Assembly: GCA_015350385.1 (NCBI GenBank)
Contig: WNKI01000004.1
Coordinates: 1,719,852 to 1,783,851 of the forward strand
Direction: 5' to 3'
From: Aculops lycopersici
Lineage: Eukaryota > Arthropoda > Arachnida > Trombidiformes > Eriophyidae
DNA length: 64,000 nucleotides
Shown: one piece after another, positions 9,735 to 20,319 of the stretch
How positions within the stretch are numbered: position 1 is the stretch's first letter
How the letters are laid out: the number at the start of each line of letters is the position of its first letter
Notes under the pieces: generated by a model
What the model was told of the DNA's origin: nothing
Databases searched by the model: none
What the model saw: only the letters and a program-made list of their open reading frames with translations
Made by a program: the position numbers and the translations under genes

Positions 9735-10311
9735 CCAGGTATTTCGGCAGATTGTTGTTATCACTACATTTACTCCACCGTCATTGCTAGATGAAGCTCA
9801 GTTTTTGCGAATCACGTGATATGTTTCTTAGGCATATGGAATCAATCCATCAGCAGTTTCAGGATTGTTCATCAACAATTTTTGCCAGGACCAAAAACTA
9901 AAATTTATTAAGCTTTGAAACTATCAAACAGATATAGAACTCATCCACCTGAAGAGAAACGGTAACTCTCAAGCTACAAATATTGTGACCCAAACTGATA
10001 TACTAGATATAAATTCTTTTATTGCAAATCCTAAAAATTGTAGTATACCAGTTCATTCACTTGAAAACATTAGTTTCATATGGCGACTCTCAATACCTAA
10101 GATTCGCTAGTATCATTTAAAATTATTCGTAATGGCGATGGACCCTGAGTTGACATACAAGGTTACGGTTAAATGCATCAATTTGGTCCGATAAAAAGGA
10201 AGATTGCAATTTTGATTTATTTGTAGTCATAGCTAGATTTCTGCATCAATATTATCGTCCTCACTGATCATCATTAACTCGAACTCATAAAGATCCTAAA
10301 GATTTGAGTGG
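9735..10311. other. Convergent 3' intergenic region
   Basis: About 580 bp between the 3' ends of two converging genes, AT-rich, no frame or RNA recognised. It should contain both 3' UTRs. Confidence 0.5.
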
Positions 10312-11679
10312 TCAGTTTGTTTTGCCCTTTACCTTGGACATAATACTTGCAACTAGCTGATGCCGACTCTCTCGCTCCTCCTTCTCACGTCTAGCCGTCT
10401 CGCGAATCTCATCCTCTGAGATGTCAAGAATTGTTTCAGGTGTTTTGAATAACTCCATTTGGTCGGAGGTGTGTAATTTCTGGTGGACCGGCGTTGTGTT
10501 GTTATCTTGTGGTAGAAGAATGTTGCTCTGACTTGAGGCCTCTGGTTCCTTGAAGCTCAGCGACTCTAGCGACTCTTCGATGCTGCTAGGTGTTTGGTCT
10601 AGTGGCAGCTGATCTTCCGTAAATTGCTTCTGTGGCTTAGGTGCTTCCTCTTGACTAACCTCGACCGGCTCTCGTTTGATCACCACTGGCACTAGTTGCT
10701 CTGGTTCTTGCCATGTAACCTGCCTCTCATCTAGCGCTTCCTCGTTATGACCATTTAGTAGCTCTTGCTGGAGACTGTTATTATTCTCAATTTGTACCAG
10801 TGGCGATGATGGTTGTTGTTGTCTCTGTTGTGATTGTTCATTTTGATAGATAGTTTCAATTTGCTTCTTTTGTTGGTCTTGGTTGCGATTGTTCTCGACC
10901 GATTGTCGAGGATGATCAACCTGTTGCTCTTGATGATTGTTGCTTTCAATTTCTTTAAGGAGGTCATTTTCAACTTGTTGCTTCTGATCACTCCGTCTAA
11001 TCGAAGGTTTCGAAGTCGATGGTGCTGATTGCCTTTCGACCCGACGAACCTCTTGATTTGAAGATTGTTGCGGCTGCTGCTTCTCATCTTGCTTAGATTT
11101 ATGGTTCGTTGTTAAATCTCTTCTCGCAGGCCTAATACCTGGCTCTTGTTTTATCTGTTTAATTGGTTCTGGCCTATGAATATCTCGCGCCTGTTGGTGC
11201 TCCACTTTTACTGTAACCTTATTATTACCGTTGCTGTTGTTGCTGTTACTATTTGTTATTGTTGGAGGTGGGCCAAAAGTCCTCTTAGGTTGGGCAAGCT
11301 GGTCAATACGGTTCATGCTAACGCATCGTTTCGAAATGGTGCTGCTGGCAGGTGATTTTGAGCTTCGATAATTTGTCGTGGCACTTGATGTACTTGCTGC
11401 AGTCCTGCTAGGGTTACCATTAATCCTACTGCTACTAGTATTGCGTAAGAATGTATCTCTATCTGATGGCACATAAGGTTGCAGTTCCGGATGCCTCTTC
11501 ATCCTAACATCAAACTGTTGTTGTTGCTGTAGTTGTTGTTGTTGCTGCAGTTGGTATTGTTGTGGTTGTTGGGTATAAGATAAATGTGACAAGTGTGGCG
11601 CCGAAATATCATCTGCCGACGAGCGTTTAGCCATAAGCTGGTTATTATTGTTACTGTTCTGATTATTTATATTGGCCAT
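10312..11679 (-). CDS. Gln/Asn-rich disordered protein, family not recognised
   Basis: Intronless protein of 455 aa; I do not recognise the family. Most of it is low complexity: Asn-rich start, poly-Gln at 37-55 and scattered Gln runs throughout. Less repetitive islands are VRMKRHPELQPYVPSD (58-73) and SKRCVSMNRIDQLAQPKR (116-133), which may be short conserved motifs, and a charged C-terminal segment with helical potential (about 415-455, ISEDEIRETARREKEERE). Three sites fit the SUMO consensus psi-K-x-E: VKVE (157-160), IKQE (176-179) and IKRE (334-337). This, together with the composition, suggests a nuclear regulator, but that is inference. CAA/CAG codons dominate the Gln runs, as in arthropod coding repeats. 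Confidence 0.7.
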   Translation of the reverse strand: MANINNQNSNNNNQLMAKRSSADDISAPHLSHLSYTQQPQQYQLQQQQQLQQQQQFDVRMKRHPELQPYVPSDRDTFLRNTSSSRINGNPSRTAASTSSATTNYRSSKSPASSTISKRCVSMNRIDQLAQPKRTFGPPPTITNSNSNNSNGNNKVTVKVEHQQARDIHRPEPIKQIKQEPGIRPARRDLTTNHKSKQDEKQQPQQSSNQEVRRVERQSAPSTSKPSIRRSDQKQQVENDLLKEIESNNHQEQQVDHPRQSVENNRNQDQQKKQIETIYQNEQSQQRQQQPSSPLVQIENNNSLQQELLNGHNEEALDERQVTWQEPEQLVPVVIKREPVEVSQEEAPKPQKQFTEDQLPLDQTPSSIEESLESLSFKEPEASSQSNILLPQDNNTTPVHQKLHTSDQMELFKTPETILDISEDEIRETARREKEERESRHQLVASIMSKVKGKTN

Positions 11680-13850
11680 GATGCTGCTAGTGCTGGTGGT
11701 TTTCGTTGGTCTTTTTATCTATTTGTAGCTATTCAACTATTTGCCTGTCCGTTTGTTTGTCCCTCCGTCTGTCAGTTAGTTAGTTAGATATTTAGTTAGT
11801 CAGTCGGTTAGTCAGTCAGTCAAACAGTGAATGAATTTCGTTGTCTACAATCGCTGGCTTACTTACTGTTACAATGCTGATAATAATCCCGCCGCTGTCC
11901 ACTGCTTTTAGCTCTTAATGGCTAGAATAGCCTATGGTGGTGGTAGTGGTATCGCGGCTAAGTAGAGGAAGTAGAGGAGACAGTGCAGCGACTAATACGA
12001 CAGATAATGACGATTGTTGCTAATCATGAAGATGGACAAATATGATCCTGGTAGATGTTCATGGTTGATAATAACAATAATAATATCTCGTTGGTCATAG
12101 AGTTGGAGAGATTGATGGTGACTCGCTTGTTGAATAGAATGCGCATTAGAGTGTAGAGTGCCGCACACACGCGGGCACTTCAAAAAACGTCTCTCTCTAG
12201 AAAGATCAGATTCTTGCGTCGATTCAATCTCTAAAAAGCACACACACACAGAGTTGAGTTGGCGTAACTTTTGGATAAAGTTGCAAAAATTAGCACAGCT
12301 GGCCTTTGGAAATATCAACAGGCTGTTAGTCACGCCGAGCGCAGTAATTTGAGCAATGTTCATTCGCTCACAGACAAGCCATTGCGAGTGCCTTTGGAGC
12401 GACCCTCAGGTGGGAGCCCGGCAGCTGAGTCGACTGGCCACCAAGTGCTTGTATCATGTTTCCTGTTCGTTCAATGATAAAATAAGAAATTTTATATCTA
12501 CAAACCGAAATAGAAAACAACAACGATATGTTCGATTTTGATCGAAAACCAACCTTGGTTTCTTTAAACTCCCACTAGTAAGAATAAAATTGCAAGAGCT
12601 TCAAGGAAACACCTGTGTCTTGCCACTATCATGGTCCTAGTTGTTTAATCGAAATAGGGTGCCACGAGCTGTTGCATCGATTAATGGTGACGTGCAAGTG
12701 AGTCGACGGCCGAGCATCAATCTAGCATCAGCTAGGTGGTTAAAATATAACTCACAAGTAAGATCTAGATTATCACCTCCATTAGTAGAAGTGGTAAGCT
12801 AGCTCTTGCTCTCATGTTGACTCCATGTAGCTTGCTGTGGAGCTAGTTGCGGCCAACGCCCACGCAAACTCATTCTCGATGATTGACGACTGCAGGTGCG
12901 CGTGTAGAACAACAACATCACAAGTTGAGGTAAAAAGCTTAGTGACTTTGCTTCGCGCTATCTACTTCGATTAGAGGTTTTCATTCGTTAAACATGTTGC
13001 CGTGGATATCCATCGTGCAAAGTACCCATGAGCTCTGTTCATTCTGGAGGCGTGGAGATTTTCATGAGTCTCCCCCTCTCTCTCTCCTCCTTCCTTCTGA
13101 CGATTTCTCGCATCCATATCTTGTACTGTTTTTAGGGTCTAGAGATAGACCAAGTACTTGCAAGATGCTGCTGCTTTTGCCACCGCCTAGTGCAGATGTT
13201 TTCTTTCTCTCAAACCAACAGAATAACACGTTGCCGTTGTTGATACTGGCGCCACAGTCAACCACTAAACGTACCCTTTGTTGTCTCATTGGTGGTGGTA
13301 TTTTCCAAGACTTGAACATGTAATGTTGTCTCTTTAGTAGCGTTGCAACTACCGCTACCCACTTCCAAAGAATCAGATTGTCTTACCAGCGTCTCGGCAA
13401 GTCGATCGCTCCGTCGAGTTAGTTAGTAAACTAGCTAGCTAGCTCGCTAAATGTGATTCGGCACTCATTCAACTCTCGCTCGCTCATGTGCATTTGTATT
13501 TGTGGTTGTGATTGTCTTCGCAACTCGCGCAACCACCTGCGGCTCGTGTTGCAGTTATTCGTTTAGGTTCAGTCAGTTATTTTAGTTTAGTTGGCAGTTG
13601 ATGCATTGTTAGCTGTGCAATTAGACAGTTATTCTTGCTTCTAATCTAGCGAAAACCAACAGTAGAGCTTTCAATTTGAATTTACATTGTTTTCATCCCA
13701 CTCAACTATCCGTTCTTCTCGAGAGGACCACAAGGGAAAAACTTTAAACAACAACCAAGTTCAAGGTTTGAAATCAATGATTAAGATGCCGGAGGAGAGA
13801 TGAGATTAATTAGTTGTGTAACTTAAATAGTAAGATAAACAGAGAAAAAT
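11680..13850. other. Long divergent promoter region between Q-rich gene and thioester-protein gene
   Basis: About 2.2 kb without a convincing gene. It holds tetranucleotide-like GTTA/GTCA repeats (about 11774-11820), short CA and CT tracts (12240-12250, 13076-13088) and an AGCT-rich patch (13434-13446). Both flanking genes start outward from it, so it should hold their promoters and 5' UTRs. Confidence 0.5.
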
Positions 13851-16800
13851 ATGAGGACACTACAGTACAGTGGCCACCTGTTGCTGGCACTACTTCTATC
13901 GACTATACTAAGTACAATTACAAACTGCCTTGAGTTTGAAGATATCGTTTCGGTGGACAACAATGAAGGAGTAACAGCAAATAATGTTGTCAACAAAAAC
14001 AGCAATACAAATCCTCAAGATGAAGCCTTGAAGAGACCCGAACGACTAACAGTTATAGCACCCAAGTTCTTAAGACCTCAAAGTGATTATCATGTTCTAA
14101 TTAACCTGGCCAACACCGATACTCCAACTCAAATTGATCTACAGCTCACAGGAGCTCGCGATTCAAATCAGGAGCAAGGCGAGGCAAAGTCACTGTTGAT
14201 CTCGGCGCCTGGCCAAAATACTCAAACTATCAAGTTTTCCATTGGCAATTGGCCAGCCGCTGAGTATATACTAAATGTGACTGCTGAAGCTATTGATAGA
14301 AGTTGGTCCTGGACTCAGGAGGCTGCAATCTCTTATCAGGCCAAGAGTTATTCGGCTTTAGTTCAAACTGACAAGGCCATTTATAAACCAGGTCAGCTAG
14401 TTCAATTTCGAGTCTTGTTTTTAACCCAGACTCTCACTCCGTTAAGCTTGAAAGATGAGATTAATGTTACCATTAGTGATCCAAAGAAGAATTTTATCAA
14501 ACAATGGAGCTCACTATCAACTTATCGCGGTTTACTCTCGTTGGAGATGCAATTGACGGAAGATCCAATGCTAGGCGATTATCAGATAAAAGTTGAGGCG
14601 AGAAATCAGGAAACGACGAAGAATTTCAAGGTTGCAGAGTATATTTTGCCAACATTTGATGTCAACATTCAACTACCCTCCTATGTGACCTACAATGAAT
14701 CTGATCTGACTGCCTCGGTGCTTGCCACCTATACCTATGGTAAGCCAGTAAATGGACACGTTGCGTTGACAGTGCAACCACTTGTTAGATTTTCAAATCT
14801 CGACACAAGGCCACTGCAGCAATCACAATATAGAGCTCGATTGGTCAATGGAACTGCCGATATCAATTTGGATTTAGTGAAAGACTTGAGGTTAGATCGT
14901 GAGCTTTTCGAGCGAGAGATTGAATTCTTTGCTTTAGTCGAGGAGGATTTAACCGGAAGAAAGTATAACAAGACAAAGACGATCAAGATTCACGATGGAA
15001 ATATCAAAATTGAGCGCCTCAACAAGCGGGACAGATTTAGACCTGGACTCTCGCAAGTGATCCAACTTAAAGTAGCCTATCAAGACGACACACCTGTCGA
15101 AGACAATGGACCCGAGCTGGAGTTGGTTGCAACTCTTGCTGGCAAACCCTTCGAAACGGTTAAGTTGAGACCAGTGAATGGACTTGTTGAGCATTCATTT
15201 GATATTCCAAGTAAAATAAAGCTCAACGATGACGTGGGCGACGACACTCAGGTAATGCCAACATTTATGGACTTGAAAGCCAATTACCGAGGTCATATTC
15301 ACTATCTATCAAGTTTAACTGCATTGAATAGCGAGAGCGAGCAATTTATGCAGATTAGCCTTCCCCAATTGCATCAATCAACAGGTGGTTCGAGTTCATC
15401 ATCATCATCATCACCTCGATCAACTAGATTGAGAGCATCGAAAAAAACCTCACCAACAAAGCCATCGATTCACGTTGACGACGATCTAAGGGTTAAAATT
15501 AAAGCAACGGAGGGTATGCAACAGGTCACCTGTCAGGGTATTGCAAAGGGCGACATCATTTGGGCACTAAGTCCTGATGCAAAAAACAAAACCGAGTTTG
15601 AATTCGAGGTCAAGGTGGACCAGAGGATGGCGCCGGAAGGAAGGATATTATGTTTCTATGTTAGACCCGAGAACAAGGAATTGATTGCCGATTCCATTGA
15701 AGTGCCTGTGAGCGGAATGATTCGTAATCTAATCAAGTTAACCTCGAGTCGTGACGAGGCAAAACCGGGACAAGAGGTCGAGGTGGGCGTGTTGACTAAA
15801 CCGAACTCGCTGGTGGGCGTTCTGGGTATTGACCAGTCGGTTTTGTTACTGCAATCTGGAAATGATATTACACAACAGGATGTCGAGCGCGAGATGAAAT
15901 CCTACGGAACCTCTAGTAGTGTTGGTGATTCGTATGGTGCCACTAGAGTTAGCGAGCTGATTGACGAGGCCGATATGATTGTTATGACAAACAACAAGAT
16001 TTACGACGGCTTTGGCTCGTCGATTGGCCGCCTATCTTCGGATGGAATGGTGTATGTTAAAATGGCCTACTCCTCACCGGCAAGCTCAAAGAATATTGCT
16101 TTGGATAGTTTATTTTTGGAGCACGAAATAACGCCACCTGAATTTCATTTAAGCAAACAAAAGAGAGAGCCACTTGTTATTAGAACTCTATTTCCCGAAA
16201 CGTGGCTTTGGGAGAATGGAACCTCCGGTTCAGATGGTGTGGCCAAGTTTAGCTCAAAGATTCCGGATACAATCACTTCCTGGGTATTGAGTGCATTTTC
16301 CATTAACGAAGCTCAAGGATTGGCGCTCACAAATGAACCAACAAAAATCCGTGTATTTAGGCCATTCTTTATCAAGCTCAATTTACCTTATTCAATAATT
16401 AGAGGCGAAACTGTTAGCATTCAAGGTGTTGTGTTTAATTACGGCAAGCGAGCAACACAAGCTCGTGTTACTTTGGAGAATAGAAATGGGGAATTTGAGT
16501 TTGTCGAGGCAGCGAATAGCATTGACGACGAGCGGAGATCCACAAGTGGCTCCCAGTCGAAGTTGATTCGCATTCCTGCCGAAGATGCAACTTCAGTCTC
16601 GTTCTTGATCAAACCCTTAAAGTTGGGCAATATTGACATTCGAATGCTGGCGCAGGGCGAATTTGCTGGCGATGGATTGGTGAAAAAGTTGCTGGTTAAA
16701 CCGGAAGGACAGACTCAATACTTGAACAAGGCAATGCTATTGAATCTGGAGGGACCTCAATCAACATTAATCAGGAACTTGACGGTTGATGTACCCCCAA

Positions 16801-18908
16801 ATGCCGTTGCAAATTCAAGCAAAGTTTTCGTATCCGCTGTGGGCGACATTTTGGGTCCAGGATTGAGCAATGTGGATGATTTACTTCGGCTACCCTATGG
16901 ATGTGGCGAGCAGAATATGATTAATTTGGTGCCAAATATAGTGATTTTGAATTACCTCCAAAAGACTCGCCGACTAAAAGAAGCCCAAAGGGTGAGAGCA
17001 GTGAGAAACATTGAATCAGGATACCAAAGACAGCTGAATTACAAGAGACTTGATGGATCCTTTAGTGCCTTTGGTCAATCGGATAAGAACGGAAGTGTTT
17101 GGCTAACGGCCTATGTGCTCAAGACCCTTCAGCAGGCCAAGTCAGCGATCAATATTGACGAGCGAGTTATTAGAAGGGCTGCCAACTACTTGTCCTCATT
17201 CTCACGTCCAGACGGAAGTATCGAGGAGTCGGGTATGTTGCACAACAAGAAACTTCAATCTGAGGCGGCAAGTGGAGCATCGACCTACTTGACGGCCTAC
17301 ACTGTCATTGCTCTTCTGCAGAGAGGTATCCAACCGGATGGCGAGGCGCCCGCGCCGGTGGCAATAGACGAGGTAATAGAAAAGGGACTTGCTCATTTGG
17401 AGGGCCAAATAGACGAGGCGGCTGGTAAGGAGAGTCCCTACGAGTTGGCCATCATCACGTATGCGCTTCAACTGGCCAACCGGAAGCCGGAGGCCGCCGA
17501 TCGAGCCTACGAAAGATTGTGGTCTCGCGCAAACGAAAGTGGCGATTTAACTTGGTGGTCTGCTTCCTCTAACTCAAATTCAAATTCAGACGTACCAAAT
17601 TATCGTCTCCGAGCGCCGTTCGGAGGTGTAGCTCCAACGGCCGCCAAACTTAGGGCATCGGAGATTAGTGAGCCCGGAAGTGTGGAGGAAGTGGAGCGAG
17701 AAACGTTGCTCATCGATACGGCCACCAGTGGTGCTGATAGCAAACCAATTGGAAGTCCTCAGCAACAACAGCCACCTTTAAAGCCGGTTCCCATCAACCC
17801 TAAGCACTCGGCACACTCGTTCATTCCCGACTCACTTGATATTGAGATGACTTCGTTGGCTCTATTGAGCACCGTTAAACGAGGCGAGCTAGATCGCGCT
17901 CTACCCATCGTCAGGTGGTTGATTCAGAAGCAGAATTCGAATGGCGGTTTTGCCTCAACTCAAGACACTGTGCTTGCGATTGAAGCTCTGGCCTCGTTCG
18001 CCGAAGCCTCGGCCTCGTCGAAGAGTCCACTTTCTATTGACTTGGAGTTTGCCTACCCAAGGACAAGTGGGTCTAGGTCAGGTTTACGTAGGAACAATGT
18101 GGACCAAATGCTAATATCGCAACCAAATGCTTTGGTCAACCAACAAATCCGCTTACCTGACAACATAACCTGGGTTCAGATGCGAGCAACCGGTGCCGGC
18201 GCTGCCGTGGTTCAGTTGAGCTGGCAGTACAATTTGCTCGTGTCCGCGGAGAAGCCGGCTTTCTACTTGAATCCAATACTTGACAAAAATTCCAACATCA
18301 ACTATCTACAGCTGAGTATTTGCACCTTTTACAAGGGCGAAGGGGAGTCAAGTAACATGGCGGTTGTTGAGGTTGAGTTGCCCTCGGGTTATGTGGCCGA
18401 TGTCGAGGCTTTACCAGGATTAAAGCAAACAAAGGATATCAAGCGAGTTGACACAAGCGACGGCGACACCAAGGTTATGGTCTATCTCGACAGAGTAACT
18501 CGCGATGAGATTTGCTTCACAGTTCCAGCTCACAGAACAACCAAAGTAGCCAACAATAGGCCAGTGCCGGTTCAAATCTACGATTATTATGACCGACAAC
18601 AAGTTGCCAGGATCTTTTATGAGCCGCCACAGGCTAGCTCATGCGACATTTGCGAGCCTAGCGAGTGCCAGGAAACTTGCGCTAGGAAACCGAAGAAACT
18701 AGAGCGCTTGCGTTCGCTTCATGAGCAAAGACATGAATTGGCACATAATAACAAGCAAAGTCACGCGCCAAAACGAAATGCCGACCTCAAGGCGGCCAAT
18801 GGTCCAACGTCGGCAGCAACAACAAATGTGTCCGAGTTGCTACCACTTGCTCCAGTTATGATGACGATATTGAGCGCAGCGAGAAATGTGTATAATCAAC
18901 ACAACTAA
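13851..18908 (+). CDS. Thioester-containing protein (TEP / alpha-2-macroglobulin superfamily)
   Basis: Intronless secreted protein of 1685 aa, the usual TEP length. Residues 1-27 form a signal peptide, followed by macroglobulin domains (for example QTDKAIYKPGQLVQFRVL near 174). RTLFPETWLWE marks the start of the post-bait MG domain. The thioester is intact, GCGEQN with Cys1018 and Gln1021. The family's catalytic position about 113 residues later is His (GMLHNKKL, His1131), which in C3 and C4B gives fast coupling to hydroxyls. A basic KQKR site near 770 could allow two-chain processing as in complement C3. The C terminus is Cys-rich (CDICEPSECQETC) and then basic, ending in a weak hydrophobic stretch. 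TEPs opsonise microbes or trap proteases in haemolymph. An AT-rich insertion and several low-complexity segments (about 515-535, 1225-1325) interrupt the usual domains. Whether it is nearer insect TEP/CD109 or true A2M needs a tree. Confidence 0.93.
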   Translation: MRTLQYSGHLLLALLLSTILSTITNCLEFEDIVSVDNNEGVTANNVVNKNSNTNPQDEALKRPERLTVIAPKFLRPQSDYHVLINLANTDTPTQIDLQLTGARDSNQEQGEAKSLLISAPGQNTQTIKFSIGNWPAAEYILNVTAEAIDRSWSWTQEAAISYQAKSYSALVQTDKAIYKPGQLVQFRVLFLTQTLTPLSLKDEINVTISDPKKNFIKQWSSLSTYRGLLSLEMQLTEDPMLGDYQIKVEARNQETTKNFKVAEYILPTFDVNIQLPSYVTYNESDLTASVLATYTYGKPVNGHVALTVQPLVRFSNLDTRPLQQSQYRARLVNGTADINLDLVKDLRLDRELFEREIEFFALVEEDLTGRKYNKTKTIKIHDGNIKIERLNKRDRFRPGLSQVIQLKVAYQDDTPVEDNGPELELVATLAGKPFETVKLRPVNGLVEHSFDIPSKIKLNDDVGDDTQVMPTFMDLKANYRGHIHYLSSLTALNSESEQFMQISLPQLHQSTGGSSSSSSSSPRSTRLRASKKTSPTKPSIHVDDDLRVKIKATEGMQQVTCQGIAKGDIIWALSPDAKNKTEFEFEVKVDQRMAPEGRILCFYVRPENKELIADSIEVPVSGMIRNLIKLTSSRDEAKPGQEVEVGVLTKPNSLVGVLGIDQSVLLLQSGNDITQQDVEREMKSYGTSSSVGDSYGATRVSELIDEADMIVMTNNKIYDGFGSSIGRLSSDGMVYVKMAYSSPASSKNIALDSLFLEHEITPPEFHLSKQKREPLVIRTLFPETWLWENGTSGSDGVAKFSSKIPDTITSWVLSAFSINEAQGLALTNEPTKIRVFRPFFIKLNLPYSIIRGETVSIQGVVFNYGKRATQARVTLENRNGEFEFVEAANSIDDERRSTSGSQSKLIRIPAEDATSVSFLIKPLKLGNIDIRMLAQGEFAGDGLVKKLLVKPEGQTQYLNKAMLLNLEGPQSTLIRNLTVDVPPNAVANSSKVFVSAVGDILGPGLSNVDDLLRLPYGCGEQNMINLVPNIVILNYLQKTRRLKEAQRVRAVRNIESGYQRQLNYKRLDGSFSAFGQSDKNGSVWLTAYVLKTLQQAKSAINIDERVIRRAANYLSSFSRPDGSIEESGMLHNKKLQSEAASGASTYLTAYTVIALLQRGIQPDGEAPAPVAIDEVIEKGLAHLEGQIDEAAGKESPYELAIITYALQLANRKPEAADRAYERLWSRANESGDLTWWSASSNSNSNSDVPNYRLRAPFGGVAPTAAKLRASEISEPGSVEEVERETLLIDTATSGADSKPIGSPQQQQPPLKPVPINPKHSAHSFIPDSLDIEMTSLALLSTVKRGELDRALPIVRWLIQKQNSNGGFASTQDTVLAIEALASFAEASASSKSPLSIDLEFAYPRTSGSRSGLRRNNVDQMLISQPNALVNQQIRLPDNITWVQMRATGAGAAVVQLSWQYNLLVSAEKPAFYLNPILDKNSNINYLQLSICTFYKGEGESSNMAVVEVELPSGYVADVEALPGLKQTKDIKRVDTSDGDTKVMVYLDRVTRDEICFTVPAHRTTKVANNRPVPVQIYDYYDRQQVARIFYEPPQASSCDICEPSECQETCARKPKKLERLRSLHEQRHELAHNNKQSHAPKRNADLKAANGPTSAATTNVSELLPLAPVMMTILSAARNVYNQHN

Positions 18909-19644
18909 CGAGAGAGATATTTACCTAAAGGTCCTGAGCATTAAGTTGACAGGTAAACTCTAACCGAGTTAATGAATAATAGAGAGATAGATCAAATGTC
19001 AATACGAACATTTAATCGACTTGTATACCTGGCAACATGTGTAATGGTCGCGTGTGAACTGGGCTTCACAGTTAGTAGGAGCCCCAGTGGGGGCTGTGGC
19101 TTTTGGTTTTCTCTACTTGGGTGATGAATCGTTGGCTCAACAAACACGCAGGACTCACCAAATTAAACGAATATTCATTATTTAATCTTCGTTCAACATG
19201 AACCATTGATATTCATAGTTTCTGGTCTAAGGGCTCGAGCCTAGAGGTATTATAAAACTTTCTGTTGTTAGGAGGATGGAGATCTAGAACTGGTCGGTGG
19301 CGCGTTGTGCCAAAAGGGAGAGGAAAAAATTTGCCTTGCATCCCTTTGTCCGGTGATTTCTTCGTGTGGCGGAAATTGAATATAAATATGATTGCTCGGA
19401 ATGGAATGCCTGAACTCCAATCTACAATCAGAATTCGATGCCAATGACTTGGCCCATCTTGGATCAAATTATCAAGATCATATCGACTGTTTATTTTGCT
19501 CATCCAAATGAGGTGATTGATTTGACGGATTAGATTTCCACGTGGAACTCTGAGTTTTAGTGGCTCCCGGGTAGCCACATCTTCTCTTCCAACTGCCTTT
19601 GGAGTTGAACATTTCACCAGCGATGCAGCCTACGCCTGAGCTTT

Positions 19645-19667
19645 CTAAACCGGGACTTCCGGTTTAG
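19645..19667. repeat. Perfect 9-bp inverted repeat
   Basis: CTAAACCGG, 5-nt spacer, CCGGTTTAG. Unknown role. Confidence 0.8.
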
Positions 19668-19770
19668 CTTTCTTCATGGATTTCCTCAGAAGTCTGCGCG
19701 TCATCACAAGTTTTACGTAAAGTCGCCTCTAAACAACTTGAAATTTTCACCTGTCCATCCATTGGCTGAT

Positions 19771-19811
19771 TTCCATATTAGAGCACGGAAATCTCGAGCT
19801 CTAATATGGAA
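19771..19811. repeat. Perfect 14-bp inverted repeat
   Basis: Left arm TTCCATATTAGAGC at 19771-19784 and its exact reverse complement at 19798-19811, with a 13-nt spacer. It could fold as a stable hairpin in RNA. No flanking target-site duplication or transposase seen. Confidence 0.85.
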
Positions 19812-20319
19812 TTGTTTTAATATTTCTACCTACTCGCTGCAGCATAATCCGCCAGATGATCTTTTTGTCGCGAGCTCAGAAATACGAAACAGCTCGAGAA
19901 CCGACATGCAGACGAAGAAAGTTATTATATCTCCTTCGTAACAAGACACCCACTTGAAGCTTTTGTATATTTAAAACGTTATACGTTGCGCAGCTACATT
20001 TCAATAGTTTATTGGGTTTGTTTACTTCGCAATAGAATGACAAATTGTTGCGTGTAAATTAGGCATAAAATTATAAAAGTCTAGTTACGGCCAAAACGAG
20101 CAAATGAGTATAGACTGACAATTTAAGCAAATGTTCTGTCTATTTGCAATCCTCGTGAGCTTTCAATTCGAGCTTTCAATATACACCCCCAAAAGCCCAT
20201 CATATGAATCTTTGACACTGAAGGAACGAGGCGCAGATAGCTAGTGGTAATCGTATAAACTTATTCAGATGAAGTGTTTATTTAAAGAGAACATTGAAAT
20301 CTAAATTGGGTAGCCAACT

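Larger units (their letters stand above)
18909..20319. other. Intergenic with three small inverted repeats
   Basis: No convincing gene. Besides the two hairpins listed separately, there is a small one, AGCCCC/GGGGCT at 19080-19095, just past the thioester gene. A 134-codon minus-strand frame at 19213-19617 lacks any family signature. Confidence 0.5.

Noticed and set aside
12994..13323. 109-codon plus-strand frame upstream of the thioester gene
   Set aside because: Low-complexity, no signature, opposite-strand frame of similar length in the same place.
19213..19617. 134-codon minus-strand open frame
   Set aside because: No recognisable motif, no membrane or signal pattern, composition like neighbouring non-coding DNA; lies among hairpins.
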